Shown in pieces: positions 1-8,385 of a DNA stretch of 64,000 nucleotides. How positions within the stretch are numbered: the first letter of the stretch is position 1; every line of letters begins with the position of its first letter. The DNA is taken from assembly GCF_013166515.1 (NCBI RefSeq), contig NZ_JABKKJ010000015.1, forward strand, positions 1 through 64,000, read 5' to 3'. The notes under the pieces are model-generated. The model was not told the DNA's origin. It made no database searches and saw only the letters and a program-made list of their open reading frames with translations. A program made the translations under genes and the position numbers. This DNA is from Xylanibacter caecicola. GTDB taxonomy: Bacteria > Bacteroidota > Bacteroidia > Bacteroidales > Bacteroidaceae.

Positions 1-25
1 TGTTTTGTCAGTTAAAAACTTTGGC

Positions 26-65
26 TCCGTCCTCTCTTGGGGGCGCGCCCCCAAGAGAGGACGGA
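26..65. repeat. 40-bp perfect palindrome without a loop
   Basis: Every base from 26 to 65 pairs about the centre at 45/46 (core GGGGGCGCGCCCCC, flanked by CCTCTCTT and AAGAGAGG). It is GC-rich in an AT-rich intergenic stretch. As RNA it would fold as a very stable hairpin with only a few unpaired bases, so it may be a strong terminator of a gene left of the window. A cruciform or a protein site is also possible. Confidence 0.85.
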
Positions 66-392
66 CAATACTCTGAAAGAGGTAATTCCTAAATCAAAAT
101 TTTGCACTTCGATTTGGAATCTTCACAAGTATGTTGCAATAGCGAAAAAGCTCCGTCTTCATCGTCTTCGGTGTCTAAACTTGTTTTCTCGTGGCTGTTT
201 ATATATTTTTGTTTAAGATTATCAAAGACGGGAGATTTCATCCGGTTATAAATTCGTTACGTTTGCTTACTATTTGATTTCTGAATGTGCGTGAAAAACG
301 GCTTGGTTCGAAAAAATAATCCTACGGACGTAAATATGCCCTAATTTTGTGTGCAGGCGTAATGTGCATTGTAATAATGAGTTATAGACAGA
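66..392. other. intergenic, nothing recognised
   Basis: AT-rich DNA between the palindrome and a family A repeat. I see no convincing reading frame, tRNA fold or promoter in it. Confidence 0.5.
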
Positions 393-660
393 GTGTCTAA
401 GAGTGTGCATGTTTTTTGCGGAGAAAAAGCCTGTTTTTCCGCAAAAAACGGCATTTTTATTTCTAAAAGGCGGCATTTTAGACCCTCAAAGGTGGCATCT
501 TTGGACCCTAAAGCTACGTGTTTTGAAGGTAAAAGCTACGTGTTTTACATCCGAAACATGCGTTTTTTGAAGTTCCGAGGTCATTATTTGTCATTCCGGA
601 CACGTAGAATGAAACTTTCCGGTGATGTTTTTTGCGTGACGCTATGACATCATTATTAGT
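393..660 (-). repeat. family A intergenic repeat, copy 1 (reverse orientation)
   Basis: The stretch consists of short degenerate units such as GGCGGCATTTTAGACCCT, GGTGGCATCTTTGGACCC and two copies of AAGCTACGTGTTTT. Its right end GATGTTTTTTGCGTGAC (about 623-639) is nearly the reverse complement of a segment in copy 4 (about 49980-49995, GTCACGTAAAAAACATC). An 84-codon open frame across it is low-complexity and has no protein-like features, so I read it as repeat and not as a gene. Confidence 0.55.
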
Positions 661-999
661 TTTTTATGTGGCAAAATGTCATTTTGCGGAGTACTGGCAA
701 GTCTTTAGCATGGCATGATTGCAGGAGAGAAGTTTCGCGTTAGCATGATTTTCATATTACATTGTAGTTTATTGATTTAGCTATACTTCTGTTTGTTTAA
801 ACACACTCGGTTTGTTTAATCAATATATAGATGAAAATGTTTGGGGCTATTCTTGTATGTCTTTTGTTGTAATTTGCTCAGTTGTTACGTAAGAACTTTT
901 TTATAATAAATAGTTTTTGTTTATCTCTTTTTGTCTCTTTTACCTTGTATAAGGTATGTTTTATATGCAATACAGACCTTTATTATGAAAGAAAATCCG

Positions 1000-1007
1000 T
1001 ATATTTG
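1000..1007 (+). promoter_or_regulatory. -7 promoter box of the restriction-modification genes
   Basis: TATATTTG matches the Bacteroidetes -7 consensus TAnnTTTG and lies 30 nt before the methylase ATG. No clear TTTG is seen at the -33 position. One transcript would cover all three genes, which abut or overlap. Confidence 0.55.
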
Positions 1008-1036
1008 CATTTACTGTTTTTAATAGAATATATAAT

Positions 1037-1984
1037 ATGTTTACATCATATAGTGCGAGACCTTTCGTAAAATGGGTAGGAGGGAAGGGACAACTTCTTT
1101 CTCAACTTGAGAGGATTCTGCCGATAGAGCTTGATACAGACAGTTTTACATATGTAGAGCCGTTTGTTGGTGGTGGGGCAATGTTGTTCTTTATGCTTCA
1201 GAGATTTTCCAATATAAAGCGTGTTATCATAAACGATATAAACAAGAACTTGACGGATACTTATAAGATGATAAAAAGTTGTCCGGATGGACTTGTTCTA
1301 AAACTTAAGTATTTGGACAAAGAATATAAGGCTCTTAGAGATGAAGAATCGAGAAAAGATTTTTTCTTAATGATACGCAGCAGATTTAATGAATATGATT
1401 TGTCCGAGTTAGATAGGAGCGCATTTTTTATGTTTCTGAATAAGACATGTTTTAATGGTCTGTATCGTGAAAACTCTGCCGGCAGGTTTAACGTACCATT
1501 TGGTAAATATACTAATCCTACAATATGTAATGAAGATGTAATATATGCAGATAGTGAGCTGATGAATAAATGCGATGTCCATATTTTGAACGGTGATTTT
1601 TCTCAAACGCTTAACTATGTCAATGAACAAGACTTGTTCTTTTTTTACTTTGACCCTCCTTACCGTCCGCTAAGTTCCACAGCAAGTTTCAATTCGTATG
1701 TAAAAGAGGCATTCAATGATGCCAAGCAACGCGAGCTTGCAGATTTCTGCCGTATGATTTCGGCAAGGGACAATTGTCTATGGATGCTAAGCAACTCGGA
1801 CTGTTCAGCCAAGAACCCTAAGGATTTGTTCTTTGAAAATATATATGAGGGTTTTGATATCCGGAGAGTATATGCTTCACGTTATGTCAATGCTGTGGCA
1901 AGCAAACGTGGTAAACTGACAGAACTTGTCATAAGAAATTATAGAACATCTGTAAAAACTAAAATCATACAATCTGCAATATAA
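1037..1984 (+). CDS. Dam/DpnM-type adenine-N6 DNA methyltransferase (GATC)
   Basis: Transfers a methyl group from S-adenosylmethionine to adenine N6, most likely in GATC. The motif order is that of alpha-class (D12) enzymes: KWVGGKG (12-18) and PFVGGG (42-47) for AdoMet binding, the Dam/DpnM stretch GLYRENSAGRFNVPFG (141-156), then catalytic DPPY (206-209). The length of 315 aa is near that of Dam. It is the first gene of a three-gene block with a DpnII-like nuclease 2 nt downstream and a second methylase, so it protects host DNA. The region is clearly more AT-rich than dinB and pyk, which suggests transfer. Family call firm; GATC specificity is inferred from the nuclease. Confidence 0.9.
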   Translation: MFTSYSARPFVKWVGGKGQLLSQLERILPIELDTDSFTYVEPFVGGGAMLFFMLQRFSNIKRVIINDINKNLTDTYKMIKSCPDGLVLKLKYLDKEYKALRDEESRKDFFLMIRSRFNEYDLSELDRSAFFMFLNKTCFNGLYRENSAGRFNVPFGKYTNPTICNEDVIYADSELMNKCDVHILNGDFSQTLNYVNEQDLFFFYFDPPYRPLSSTASFNSYVKEAFNDAKQRELADFCRMISARDNCLWMLSNSDCSAKNPKDLFFENIYEGFDIRRVYASRYVNAVASKRGKLTELVIRNYRTSVKTKIIQSAI

Positions 1985-1986
1985 TT

Positions 1987-2829
1987 ATGAATATACACAC
2001 AGAAGAACAGTTTAATACCTTCTTGTCACAATTGTCTGAAACAAATGCAACATTGGGCTTTTGGACAAACTTCGAAAAGATAAAAAGAAATGTGGCAGGT
2101 ATTGAAATAAAGTTGAATACATTAAATTATTTGCTTGGGAAACAAGATCTCAAAAAAGCTGTCATTGAACTTTGGAATAACGATAAAAGTGTTTTTGATG
2201 TTTTGCAGATTCTCATTGCATGTCGTAAACGTGACAGGAAAAAGGTTATTAATGCCGATGCTGAATTTGTATATCTTGAGCAATATATGGAAACATTGGA
2301 TGGAGTTCTTGAGTTTATAACAGCTACAGGACTTGCCCGGATATTTCAAGATAAGAATGTAAAGAATCTTGTAGATTACGTCTTTGGAGTAGAAGTAGGC
2401 TTGGATTCAAATGCTCGTAAAAACAGAAGTGGGGATGCAATGGAAGATACCGTTGAACTTGTAATAAATGGTGCCGGGCTCAATTATCGTAAGGAGGTTA
2501 AATCTAAAGAATGGTCGGAAATTACCAATGCTTTGGGCACTGATGAAAAACGTTTTGACTTTGTTATATATACAGATGCCAAAGTTTATCTAATGGAAGT
2601 CAATTTCTATAGTGGAGGTGGTAGTAAGTTGAATGAGACAGCCCGTTCTTTTAGTGAGATAGGACCAAAAATCAATGCAGTTCCCGGATTTGAGTTTGTT
2701 TGGGTTACAGATGGAAAAGGATGGGAAAAGGCTAAGAATAAATTGCAAGAAGCATTTTATACAATTCCACGTGTGTATAATTTAACTACATTAAAAGATT
2801 TTATGGAGGAACTTAAGATAAATGTCTAA
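1987..2829 (+). CDS. DpnII/MboI-like type II restriction endonuclease (GATC)
   Basis: Predicted to cut unmethylated GATC. The C-terminal half (about 140-280) resembles the DpnII family: SGDAMEDTVELVI (148-160), then RFDFVIYTDAKVYLMEVNFY (189-208) with D191 and E204-V-N206 as a PD-(D/E)xK-like core, then GGGSKLNETARSF. At 280 aa it is close to R.DpnII in length. It starts 2 nt after the Dam-type methylase and overlaps the second methylase by 8 bp. The usual DpnII order is two methylases then the nuclease; here the nuclease lies between them. Assignment rests on remembered family sequence, not a search. Confidence 0.85.
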   Translation: MNIHTEEQFNTFLSQLSETNATLGFWTNFEKIKRNVAGIEIKLNTLNYLLGKQDLKKAVIELWNNDKSVFDVLQILIACRKRDRKKVINADAEFVYLEQYMETLDGVLEFITATGLARIFQDKNVKNLVDYVFGVEVGLDSNARKNRSGDAMEDTVELVINGAGLNYRKEVKSKEWSEITNALGTDEKRFDFVIYTDAKVYLMEVNFYSGGGSKLNETARSFSEIGPKINAVPGFEFVWVTDGKGWEKAKNKLQEAFYTIPRVYNLTTLKDFMEELKINV

Positions 2830-3700
2830 GATTATCCCCTTTTTTAAATCAACAGACAGGGCTTTCACTCTTCTTCATGGTGATAGCTTAAAGCTGTTGT
2901 CTCAGTTCAGATTTCACTTTGATATGATATTTGCCGACCCTCCCTATTTTCTGTCTGACGGGGGGATCAGTGTGCAAAGTGGAAAAATTGTATGTGTCAA
3001 TAAAGGTGAATGGGATAAGAGCAGAAATCTTGATGATGTAAACGACTTTAATTACAAATGGTTATCTTTATGTCGTGACAAACTCAAAGAAAACGGAACT
3101 ATTTGGATAAGCGGAACTTATCACAATATATTTTCTGTGGCAAATGCTTTGACTAAGCTTGATTTTAAGATTTTAAATGTAGTGACATGGGCAAAGACAA
3201 ATCCGCCGCCAAATATTTCATGCCGGTATTTTACATACAGCACGGAGTTCATAATATGGGCTCGCAAATCACATAAATGTCCGCATTATTTCAATTATAG
3301 GCTGATGAGAGAACTGAATGAAGGAAAACAGATGACAGACGTATGGAGATTGCCAGCCATAGCACCGTGGGAGAAATCTTGTGGAAAGCATCCGACACAG
3401 AAACCGTTAGCCTTGCTTGTTCGTATAATATTAGCCTCGACAAAGCCTAATTCGTGGATACTGGATCCTTTTGCAGGTTCTTCGACAACAGGTATAGCTG
3501 CCAACCTCGTCGGGAGACGTTTTCTTGGCATAGATAATGAGCAAGTTTTTTTGGAACTTAGTCGAAATAGGAAATTTGAAATTGACGATTACAATAAATA
3601 TGTGCTTTATCGTTCAAAAATAAAGGACTTGAAGAATAAGGCATTCGCTGATTGTGGATATGAGGTTAACGAAGATGAACCGTATGATTTACCTTTTTAA
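2822..3700 (+). CDS. second adenine DNA methyltransferase, DpnA-like
   Basis: Beta-class amino-methyltransferase of the N6/N4 group: catalytic DPPY (39-42) comes first, and the AdoMet-binding DPFAGSSTTG (215-224) lies near the C-terminus, preceded by KHPTQKP (189-195). In pneumococcal DpnII the corresponding enzyme DpnA can methylate single-stranded GATC DNA, which helps unmodified incoming DNA survive. The ATG lies inside the end of the nuclease gene (8-bp overlap), which suggests translational coupling. Function in this host is inferred from the family and the neighbours. Confidence 0.87.
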   Translation: MSKIIPFFKSTDRAFTLLHGDSLKLLSQFRFHFDMIFADPPYFLSDGGISVQSGKIVCVNKGEWDKSRNLDDVNDFNYKWLSLCRDKLKENGTIWISGTYHNIFSVANALTKLDFKILNVVTWAKTNPPPNISCRYFTYSTEFIIWARKSHKCPHYFNYRLMRELNEGKQMTDVWRLPAIAPWEKSCGKHPTQKPLALLVRIILASTKPNSWILDPFAGSSTTGIAANLVGRRFLGIDNEQVFLELSRNRKFEIDDYNKYVLYRSKIKDLKNKAFADCGYEVNEDEPYDLPF

Positions 3701-3835
3701 TATGATTTGTTTTTCTGTTATATTCTATCCTTGATGAGTCTCTATTCATATAGCTGGTTTATAATAATACGGATTGTATGTGATGAGGTCACTCTTTTTA
3801 TTTTGTCTGTGGTGATTTATTAATTCGCTATTTAT

Positions 3836-4915
3836 ATGATGAACCGCAAGATCATACACGTAGACATGGATGCTTTCTTCGCATCGGTGGAGCAACGCGA
3901 CGACGTGTCGTTGCGCGGCAAACCGATAGCCGTGGGCTTTGACGGTCCAAGAGGTGTGGTTTCCACTGCCAGTTACGAGGCGCGGCGCTACGGCGTGCGG
4001 TCGGCAATGTCCATGGCAAAGGCAAAGAGGCTGTGTCCGGAGCTTGTCGTCGTGCCTTCGCATTATGAGCATTATAAGGAAGTGTCGAGGTGTGTGCATG
4101 ATATATTCAGAGAGTATACCGATATTATAGAGCCTTTGTCGCTCGACGAGGCGTTTCTCGACGTTACCGAGAACAAGTCCGGTGCGGAGCTTGCCACTGA
4201 TATTGCACGGGAGATAAGGTGTAAAATAAGGGACAGACTGGCGCTTACGGCATCGGCAGGCGTGTCGTATAACAAGTTTCTTGCCAAGGTGGCGTCGGAG
4301 GTTCGCAAGCCCGACGGTATGTTTGTGATACATCCCGACAAGGCGATGGACTTTATTGCAGGCATGAGGATAGAGGATTTCTGGGGCGTGGGTCCCAAGA
4401 CGGCACGGCAGATGCACCGCATGGGGATATTTACGGGCATGCAGCTGAGGCAGTGCTCGTTGCGACATCTTACTGAAGTGTTTGGCAAACAGGGCGCCGT
4501 GTATTATGATTTTGCGCGCGGCATAGACCTTCGTCCGGTCGAGAGCATGCGCATAAGGAAGTCGGTGGGATGTGAACATACGCTGGAAGAGGACATCAGC
4601 CGCCGCTCGGCAGTGGTGATAGAGTTGTATCATGTGGTGACAGAACTGGTGGAGAGGCTCGGACATACCGGTTTCGAAGGATGCACGCTCACGCTGAAGG
4701 TCAAGTTTCATGATTTTGAACAGATAACGCGCAGTGCCACGCAGAAGAAAATTCTGAAGAGCAAGAACGACATCCTGCCGCTTGCCAAGATGCTTATGGG
4801 GCAGGTGGAGTATTCGTCTTTGCGCTCAATACGGCTTATCGGTTTGAGCGTATCCAATCCTCCGACACATGAAAGGCGTGGTGTGTGGGTTGAAGGAGAG
4901 CTGGATTTTAAGTAG
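3836..4915 (+). CDS. dinB: DNA polymerase IV (Y-family translesion polymerase)
   Basis: Error-prone polymerase that bypasses lesions. The palm carries the metal-binding aspartates of HVDMDAFFASVE (D10, D12) and SLDEAF (D104, E105); F14/F15 form the steric gate region. Helix-hairpin-helix residues FWGVGPKTARQM follow, then the little-finger domain ending near 350. Full length. Two ATGs in tandem (3836 and 3839) are possible starts. Codon use and higher GC differ sharply from the restriction-modification genes just upstream, so the host chromosome resumes here. Confidence 0.96.
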   Translation: MMNRKIIHVDMDAFFASVEQRDDVSLRGKPIAVGFDGPRGVVSTASYEARRYGVRSAMSMAKAKRLCPELVVVPSHYEHYKEVSRCVHDIFREYTDIIEPLSLDEAFLDVTENKSGAELATDIAREIRCKIRDRLALTASAGVSYNKFLAKVASEVRKPDGMFVIHPDKAMDFIAGMRIEDFWGVGPKTARQMHRMGIFTGMQLRQCSLRHLTEVFGKQGAVYYDFARGIDLRPVESMRIRKSVGCEHTLEEDISRRSAVVIELYHVVTELVERLGHTGFEGCTLTLKVKFHDFEQITRSATQKKILKSKNDILPLAKMLMGQVEYSSLRSIRLIGLSVSNPPTHERRGVWVEGELDFK

Positions 4916-4948
4916 ACTATGAGTTTTTTGTGGTCAAGGAGTTTGATA

Positions 4949-4960
4949 ACTGTTAACAGT
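4949..4960. promoter_or_regulatory. 12-bp perfect palindrome upstream of pyk
   Basis: ACTGTTAACAGT is a perfect dyad about 30 bp upstream of the pyk -33 element. It could be a dimeric regulator site; nothing identifies the regulator. Confidence 0.3.
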
Positions 4961-4986
4961 ATAACCTTCTGTCTTCTCCTCCTAAA

Positions 4987-5018
4987 TTTGCTTTTATGGA
5001 ATAAGTTTTGTACATTTG
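4987..5018 (+). promoter_or_regulatory. pyk promoter
   Basis: TTTG (4987-4990) and TACATTTG (5011-5018) are separated by 20 nt, which fits the Bacteroidetes sigma factor consensus. The predicted start of transcription gives a leader of about 40 nt before the pyk ATG at 5064. Confidence 0.75.
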
Positions 5019-5063
5019 CAAATAATAAGAGGTAAGAAGATTATTTAAAACTAATATTTCCCA

Positions 5064-6506
5064 ATGAAACAGACAAAGATTGTAGCTTCGATAAGCGACC
5101 GCAGGTGTAGCGTGGACTTTATACGCCAGTTGTTCCTGGCAGGTATAAACGTGGTAAGAATAAACACCGCGCACGCCACGCCGGAGGGTATAAGGACGAT
5201 TATAGCCAACACTCGCAAGGTGTCAAGGCATATAGGCATACTTATAGACACAAAGGGACCGGAGGTGCGCAGTACGTATACGGAAGAGCCTATAGTGTTC
5301 AAGGCAGGAGAGAAGGTTGCCATTTGCGGAAACCCTGATGTCGACACCACGCACGATGTGGTGAATGTTACGTATGCCGACTTTGTAAAAGATGTGCACG
5401 TGGGTGATGATGTGCTCTTTGACGACGGAGAACTGGACATGAAGATTGTAGGCAAGGAAGCTGACAGGCTTATTGCCGAAGTGCAGAACGACGGCAAACT
5501 GGGGGCGCGCAAGAGTGTGAACGTGCCGGGCGAGCATATCGACCTGCCGGCACTCACGGAGAAAGACCGCAAGAATATACTGCTTGCCATAGAGGAGGAC
5601 ATAGACTTCATCGCGCATTCTTTTGTACGCAGCAAGAGCGATGTAATGGCTGTACAGCAGATTCTTGATGAGCACAACAGCGAGATAAAGATTATCTCGA
5701 AGATAGAGAACCAGGAAGGTGTTGACAACATCGATGAGATAATAGACGTTTCATACGGTATAATGATTGCACGTGGCGATCTCGGAATAGAGGTGCCGAT
5801 AGAGTGTATACCGGGTATACAGCGCAAGATTATACGCAAGTGTATCCTTGCAAAGACACCGGTGATAGTGGCTACGCAGATGCTTCACTCGATGATAAAC
5901 TATCCTCGCCCTACTCGTGCCGAGGTTACGGATATTGCCAATGCCATATACTATCGTACAGATGCGCTTATGCTGAGCGGTGAGACGGCGTCAGGCAAGT
6001 ATCCTCTTGAGGCGGTGCAGACAATGGCTGCGATTGCCGAGCAGGCAGAGAACGACAAGATGCGTGAGAACGACATAGACATTCCGCTGTGTGACGACTG
6101 TGACATCAGCGAGTTTCTTGCAAAATCGGCAATAGAGTCGACTGAGCGGCTTGGAGTGAAAGGTATCATAACGGACAGCAAGACAGGCAAGACGGCACGC
6201 AACCTTTCGGCTTTCCGTGGTCCGAACCCGGTGCTGGCCATATGTTATAAGGAGAGAGTACAACGTCTGCTTGCCCTTAGCTACGGTGTGATACCGGTAT
6301 ATCAGCATGACAAGATAGGACCTAAAGAGCAGTTCCTTGCAGCTCTGCGCATGTTGCGCCAGAAAGGATATATAGGCATGGAGGACAAAGTTGCCCACCT
6401 GAGCGGTAGTTTCGGAGAGGGTGGGGGAACAACGTTCCTCGAAATAAACAATGTGTCGGACGTGTTCCGGCAGACATATCGATTTCACATGCCGAATGAG
6501 GAGTGA
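5064..6506 (+). CDS. pyk: pyruvate kinase
   Basis: Last step of glycolysis: phosphoenolpyruvate plus ADP to pyruvate plus ATP. The substrate-binding start TKIVASIS and RINTAHA (around 35) is followed by the B domain, the catalytic SKIENQEG and MIARGDLGIEVP (Mg2+/PEP binding), ATQMLHSM, and LSGETASGKYP. The C-terminal allosteric domain is present, total 480 aa, the usual length. It has its own promoter and runs convergent to the LytTR gene, separated by a long hairpin. Confidence 0.97.
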   Translation: MKQTKIVASISDRRCSVDFIRQLFLAGINVVRINTAHATPEGIRTIIANTRKVSRHIGILIDTKGPEVRSTYTEEPIVFKAGEKVAICGNPDVDTTHDVVNVTYADFVKDVHVGDDVLFDDGELDMKIVGKEADRLIAEVQNDGKLGARKSVNVPGEHIDLPALTEKDRKNILLAIEEDIDFIAHSFVRSKSDVMAVQQILDEHNSEIKIISKIENQEGVDNIDEIIDVSYGIMIARGDLGIEVPIECIPGIQRKIIRKCILAKTPVIVATQMLHSMINYPRPTRAEVTDIANAIYYRTDALMLSGETASGKYPLEAVQTMAAIAEQAENDKMRENDIDIPLCDDCDISEFLAKSAIESTERLGVKGIITDSKTGKTARNLSAFRGPNPVLAICYKERVQRLLALSYGVIPVYQHDKIGPKEQFLAALRMLRQKGYIGMEDKVAHLSGSFGEGGGTTFLEINNVSDVFRQTYRFHMPNEE

Positions 6507-6517
6507 TTGTTTTGAGA

Positions 6518-6605
6518 TATAACCTGTGAAACGGAAATGAGACCAAGGCATGACAATAAGAAAACACTTGTGCACCTTGGTCTCATTTCCGTTTCACAGG
6601 TTATA
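6518..6605. terminator. 31-bp perfect inverted repeat, likely bidirectional terminator
   Basis: Arms 6518-6548 and 6575-6605 are perfect reverse complements around a 26-nt loop. The element starts 12 nt after the pyk stop. The right arm contains the last codons and TGA stop of the convergent LytTR gene (CDS ends at 6594). It should end transcription from both sides. Confidence 0.8.
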
Positions 6606-6965
6606 GAATGCCTGCATCAGACTGTGTCTGTAGTTCTTGCTTATTTTCAGTTCATTTATGTGGGATAGCGGAGCATCGAGAATGCATCTTGATTCCTGGA
6701 TTTTCTTTATACGTTCGATGTTCACAATAAAACGCTTGTGTATCTGTACGAGAGAGGGAGAGTAGTTCAGGATGATGTCGGCAGTGGAGTGTCTTCTCAG
6801 GATCTGTGTCTGTCCGTCGCAACATACCACCTCCCACAGTTTTCTTTCCTGGTTATACCGGAAATATCCAATGTCATAAAGTGTCAGGGGCTGATGCTCG
6901 TTGATGGCATTTACCACAAGTATAATTGGCGGTGTGCCGGTGTCTCTCTGCGTTACGGCATTCAT
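6594..6965 (-). CDS. LytTR DNA-binding domain protein
   Basis: A 123-aa protein made of little more than a LytTR domain: RHSTADIILNYSPSL, VQIHKRFIVNIERIKKI (about 76-92) and LKISKNYRHSLM are typical of the C-terminal DNA-binding half of LytR/AlgR-type regulators. No receiver domain or membrane segment is present. I chose the ATG at 6965, 5 nt after the stop of the TPR lipoprotein; an ATG at 7016 would overlap that gene. Genes fusing TPR, membrane helix and a DNA-binding domain are common in Bacteroidetes, so this pair may be a split version. Confidence 0.8.
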   Translation of the reverse strand: MNAVTQRDTGTPPIILVVNAINEHQPLTLYDIGYFRYNQERKLWEVVCCDGQTQILRRHSTADIILNYSPSLVQIHKRFIVNIERIKKIQESRCILDAPLSHINELKISKNYRHSLMQAFYNL

Positions 6966-6970
6966 GGATG

Positions 6971-8128
6971 CTAAAGAGCCTTTATTCCTACTGCCGTATT
7001 GAAAGCCTTTTCCCACTGACCGTTCATTCTTGCTGCGCTTTCAATGGCCTTCATCCTCATAAGCCTTTGTTCGGGAAGCATGTCGGGACGTTCGACGGCG
7101 GCATCTGCCAGCCGGACCGCACCTTTCGTGTCTCCGTTCAGCAGGGCAAGTTCGATGCGTTGCGTCTCCAGATAATAGAGAGGTATGTCAAATCCGACCT
7201 GCCGGAAGTATCGCTCAGCCTCGTCTATGAGCCTGCTTGCCTTATCGCCCATGCCGAGTTTGATATACACGTCGGCAAGGTTTGTCCGTACAAATGCGAT
7301 GTCCCATTCCGCTCCGGCGCTGCCTTCGAGCATAGTCTCGGCATTCTCGAAGCAGGTACGTGCCTCTTTGTACAGTCCTTGCTGATAGTAGTCGTTGCCG
7401 CGGTTGTTGTAGTAAAAGAACTTGTCGTTCCGCGTCATGTAGGGCATGAGGCTCTTCGTACGTTCCCACCATATCTTGCTTTCCTTGAAATCCCCCATGG
7501 CGGTATATACGGAACTTATACCCATATATATAATAATGTATGTGTCGTTGTGGAGTTCGGCGGAGTCTGCCACGTTCAGCGCCTGCATGTAACTGTCGGC
7601 GCTCAGGTCGGGCTGTCCGTTCTGACGGTATATGTCGGCGATATTTGTAAGAGCCATTATGCGGTAAGGAATGTCATTGGTCAGCCCGTCCATCCTTTCC
7701 AGGGCTTTCTTGTTATAGAATATTGCCGAATCCGGAATGCCTGCCATGCTGGCATAGAATGCTCCGCGTTCCACAAGCCACTCCACCTCCAGCCGGTGCC
7801 GGGTGTGGAAATCGGAAGAAGGGGTGCGGCGCAGATAGTCGCCGGTACGGTTGTTCAGCATTAGAAACGAATCGGCTTTCATTTCTGTGAAGTAACGTTT
7901 CGCCCGCATGCACAACCACAGATAATAGGCATTGCTGTCGGTAGCCTCGCCGAGTTCTTTGCCGATAATTCGTTCTGCCGCACCGGTACGTCCTTGTCGC
8001 ATTGAGTCTTGCACGCTTTGCAAAGCGTATTCCGTCAATGTCAGTTTGTTTTTCCTGCGTGGGAAGTTGCAGGATGTGAGCAATATTCCGGATAAGATGA
8101 ATAATAGTAATTTAGTTGGATTATTCAT
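6971..8128 (-). CDS. TPR-repeat lipoprotein
   Basis: 385 aa with a lipoprotein signal ending in LTSC (Cys20), then helical repeats of TPR type, for example YRIMALTNIADIYRQNGQPD, KFFYYNNRGNDYYQQGLYKE and FVRTNLADVYIKLGMGDK (about 160-300). It is probably anchored in the envelope and binds a protein partner or peptide. It lies directly upstream of the LytTR gene in one transcript. It ends at residue 385 without the membrane helix that joins TPR and DNA-binding halves in many Bacteroidetes regulators, so a signalling role is an inference from context. Confidence 0.78.
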   Translation of the reverse strand: MNNPTKLLLFILSGILLTSCNFPRRKNKLTLTEYALQSVQDSMRQGRTGAAERIIGKELGEATDSNAYYLWLCMRAKRYFTEMKADSFLMLNNRTGDYLRRTPSSDFHTRHRLEVEWLVERGAFYASMAGIPDSAIFYNKKALERMDGLTNDIPYRIMALTNIADIYRQNGQPDLSADSYMQALNVADSAELHNDTYIIIYMGISSVYTAMGDFKESKIWWERTKSLMPYMTRNDKFFYYNNRGNDYYQQGLYKEARTCFENAETMLEGSAGAEWDIAFVRTNLADVYIKLGMGDKASRLIDEAERYFRQVGFDIPLYYLETQRIELALLNGDTKGAVRLADAAVERPDMLPEQRLMRMKAIESAARMNGQWEKAFNTAVGIKAL

Positions 8129-8149
8129 AGATTATTTAATTTTTTGATA

Positions 8150-8181
8150 CAAAAATAACCAAAAAACAATAATATATCAAA
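8150..8181 (-). promoter_or_regulatory. promoter of the TPR lipoprotein/LytTR pair
   Basis: On the minus strand TTTTG (8178-8181 region) and TATTTTTG (8150-8157) are spaced about 20 nt apart and lie 22 nt upstream of the ATG at 8128. Confidence 0.6.
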
Positions 8182-8315
8182 AGAATAATGGGCGAAAAAA
8201 TATTGAGATATTTACAATTAATAGTGTGTATCTTTTTTTATTCCTTGTTATATGTGTATTCCTGCTTTTTGTAACAGATTATTCCCTTTTGTGCGTTTTC
8301 GTATTTAAGTTGTAC

Positions 8316-8346
8316 TTGTATCGTCATTTAAAATGACATATTTTTG
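8316..8346 (+). promoter_or_regulatory. promoter of the lipocalin-like lipoprotein
   Basis: TTG (8316-8318) and TATTTTTG (8339-8346) with 20-nt spacing. The transcript would begin near 8351, which excludes the upstream ATG at 8344 and supports the start at 8386. Confidence 0.65.
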
Positions 8347-8385
8347 CAGATAATTATAAATAATTTAAAACAGGAAAGGATTATT

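Noticed and set aside
393..647. 84-codon plus-strand frame
   Set aside because: Built of repeated AAGCTACGTGTTTT and GGCATTTT-like units shared with other intergenic sites; better explained as family A repeat.
3746..4711. 321-codon minus-strand frame opposite dinB
   Set aside because: Shadow of dinB; unusually rich in His, Arg and Cys, with no family pattern.
6926..7864. 312-codon plus-strand frame
   Set aside because: Antisense to the TPR lipoprotein and the LytTR gene; no recognisable protein feature.
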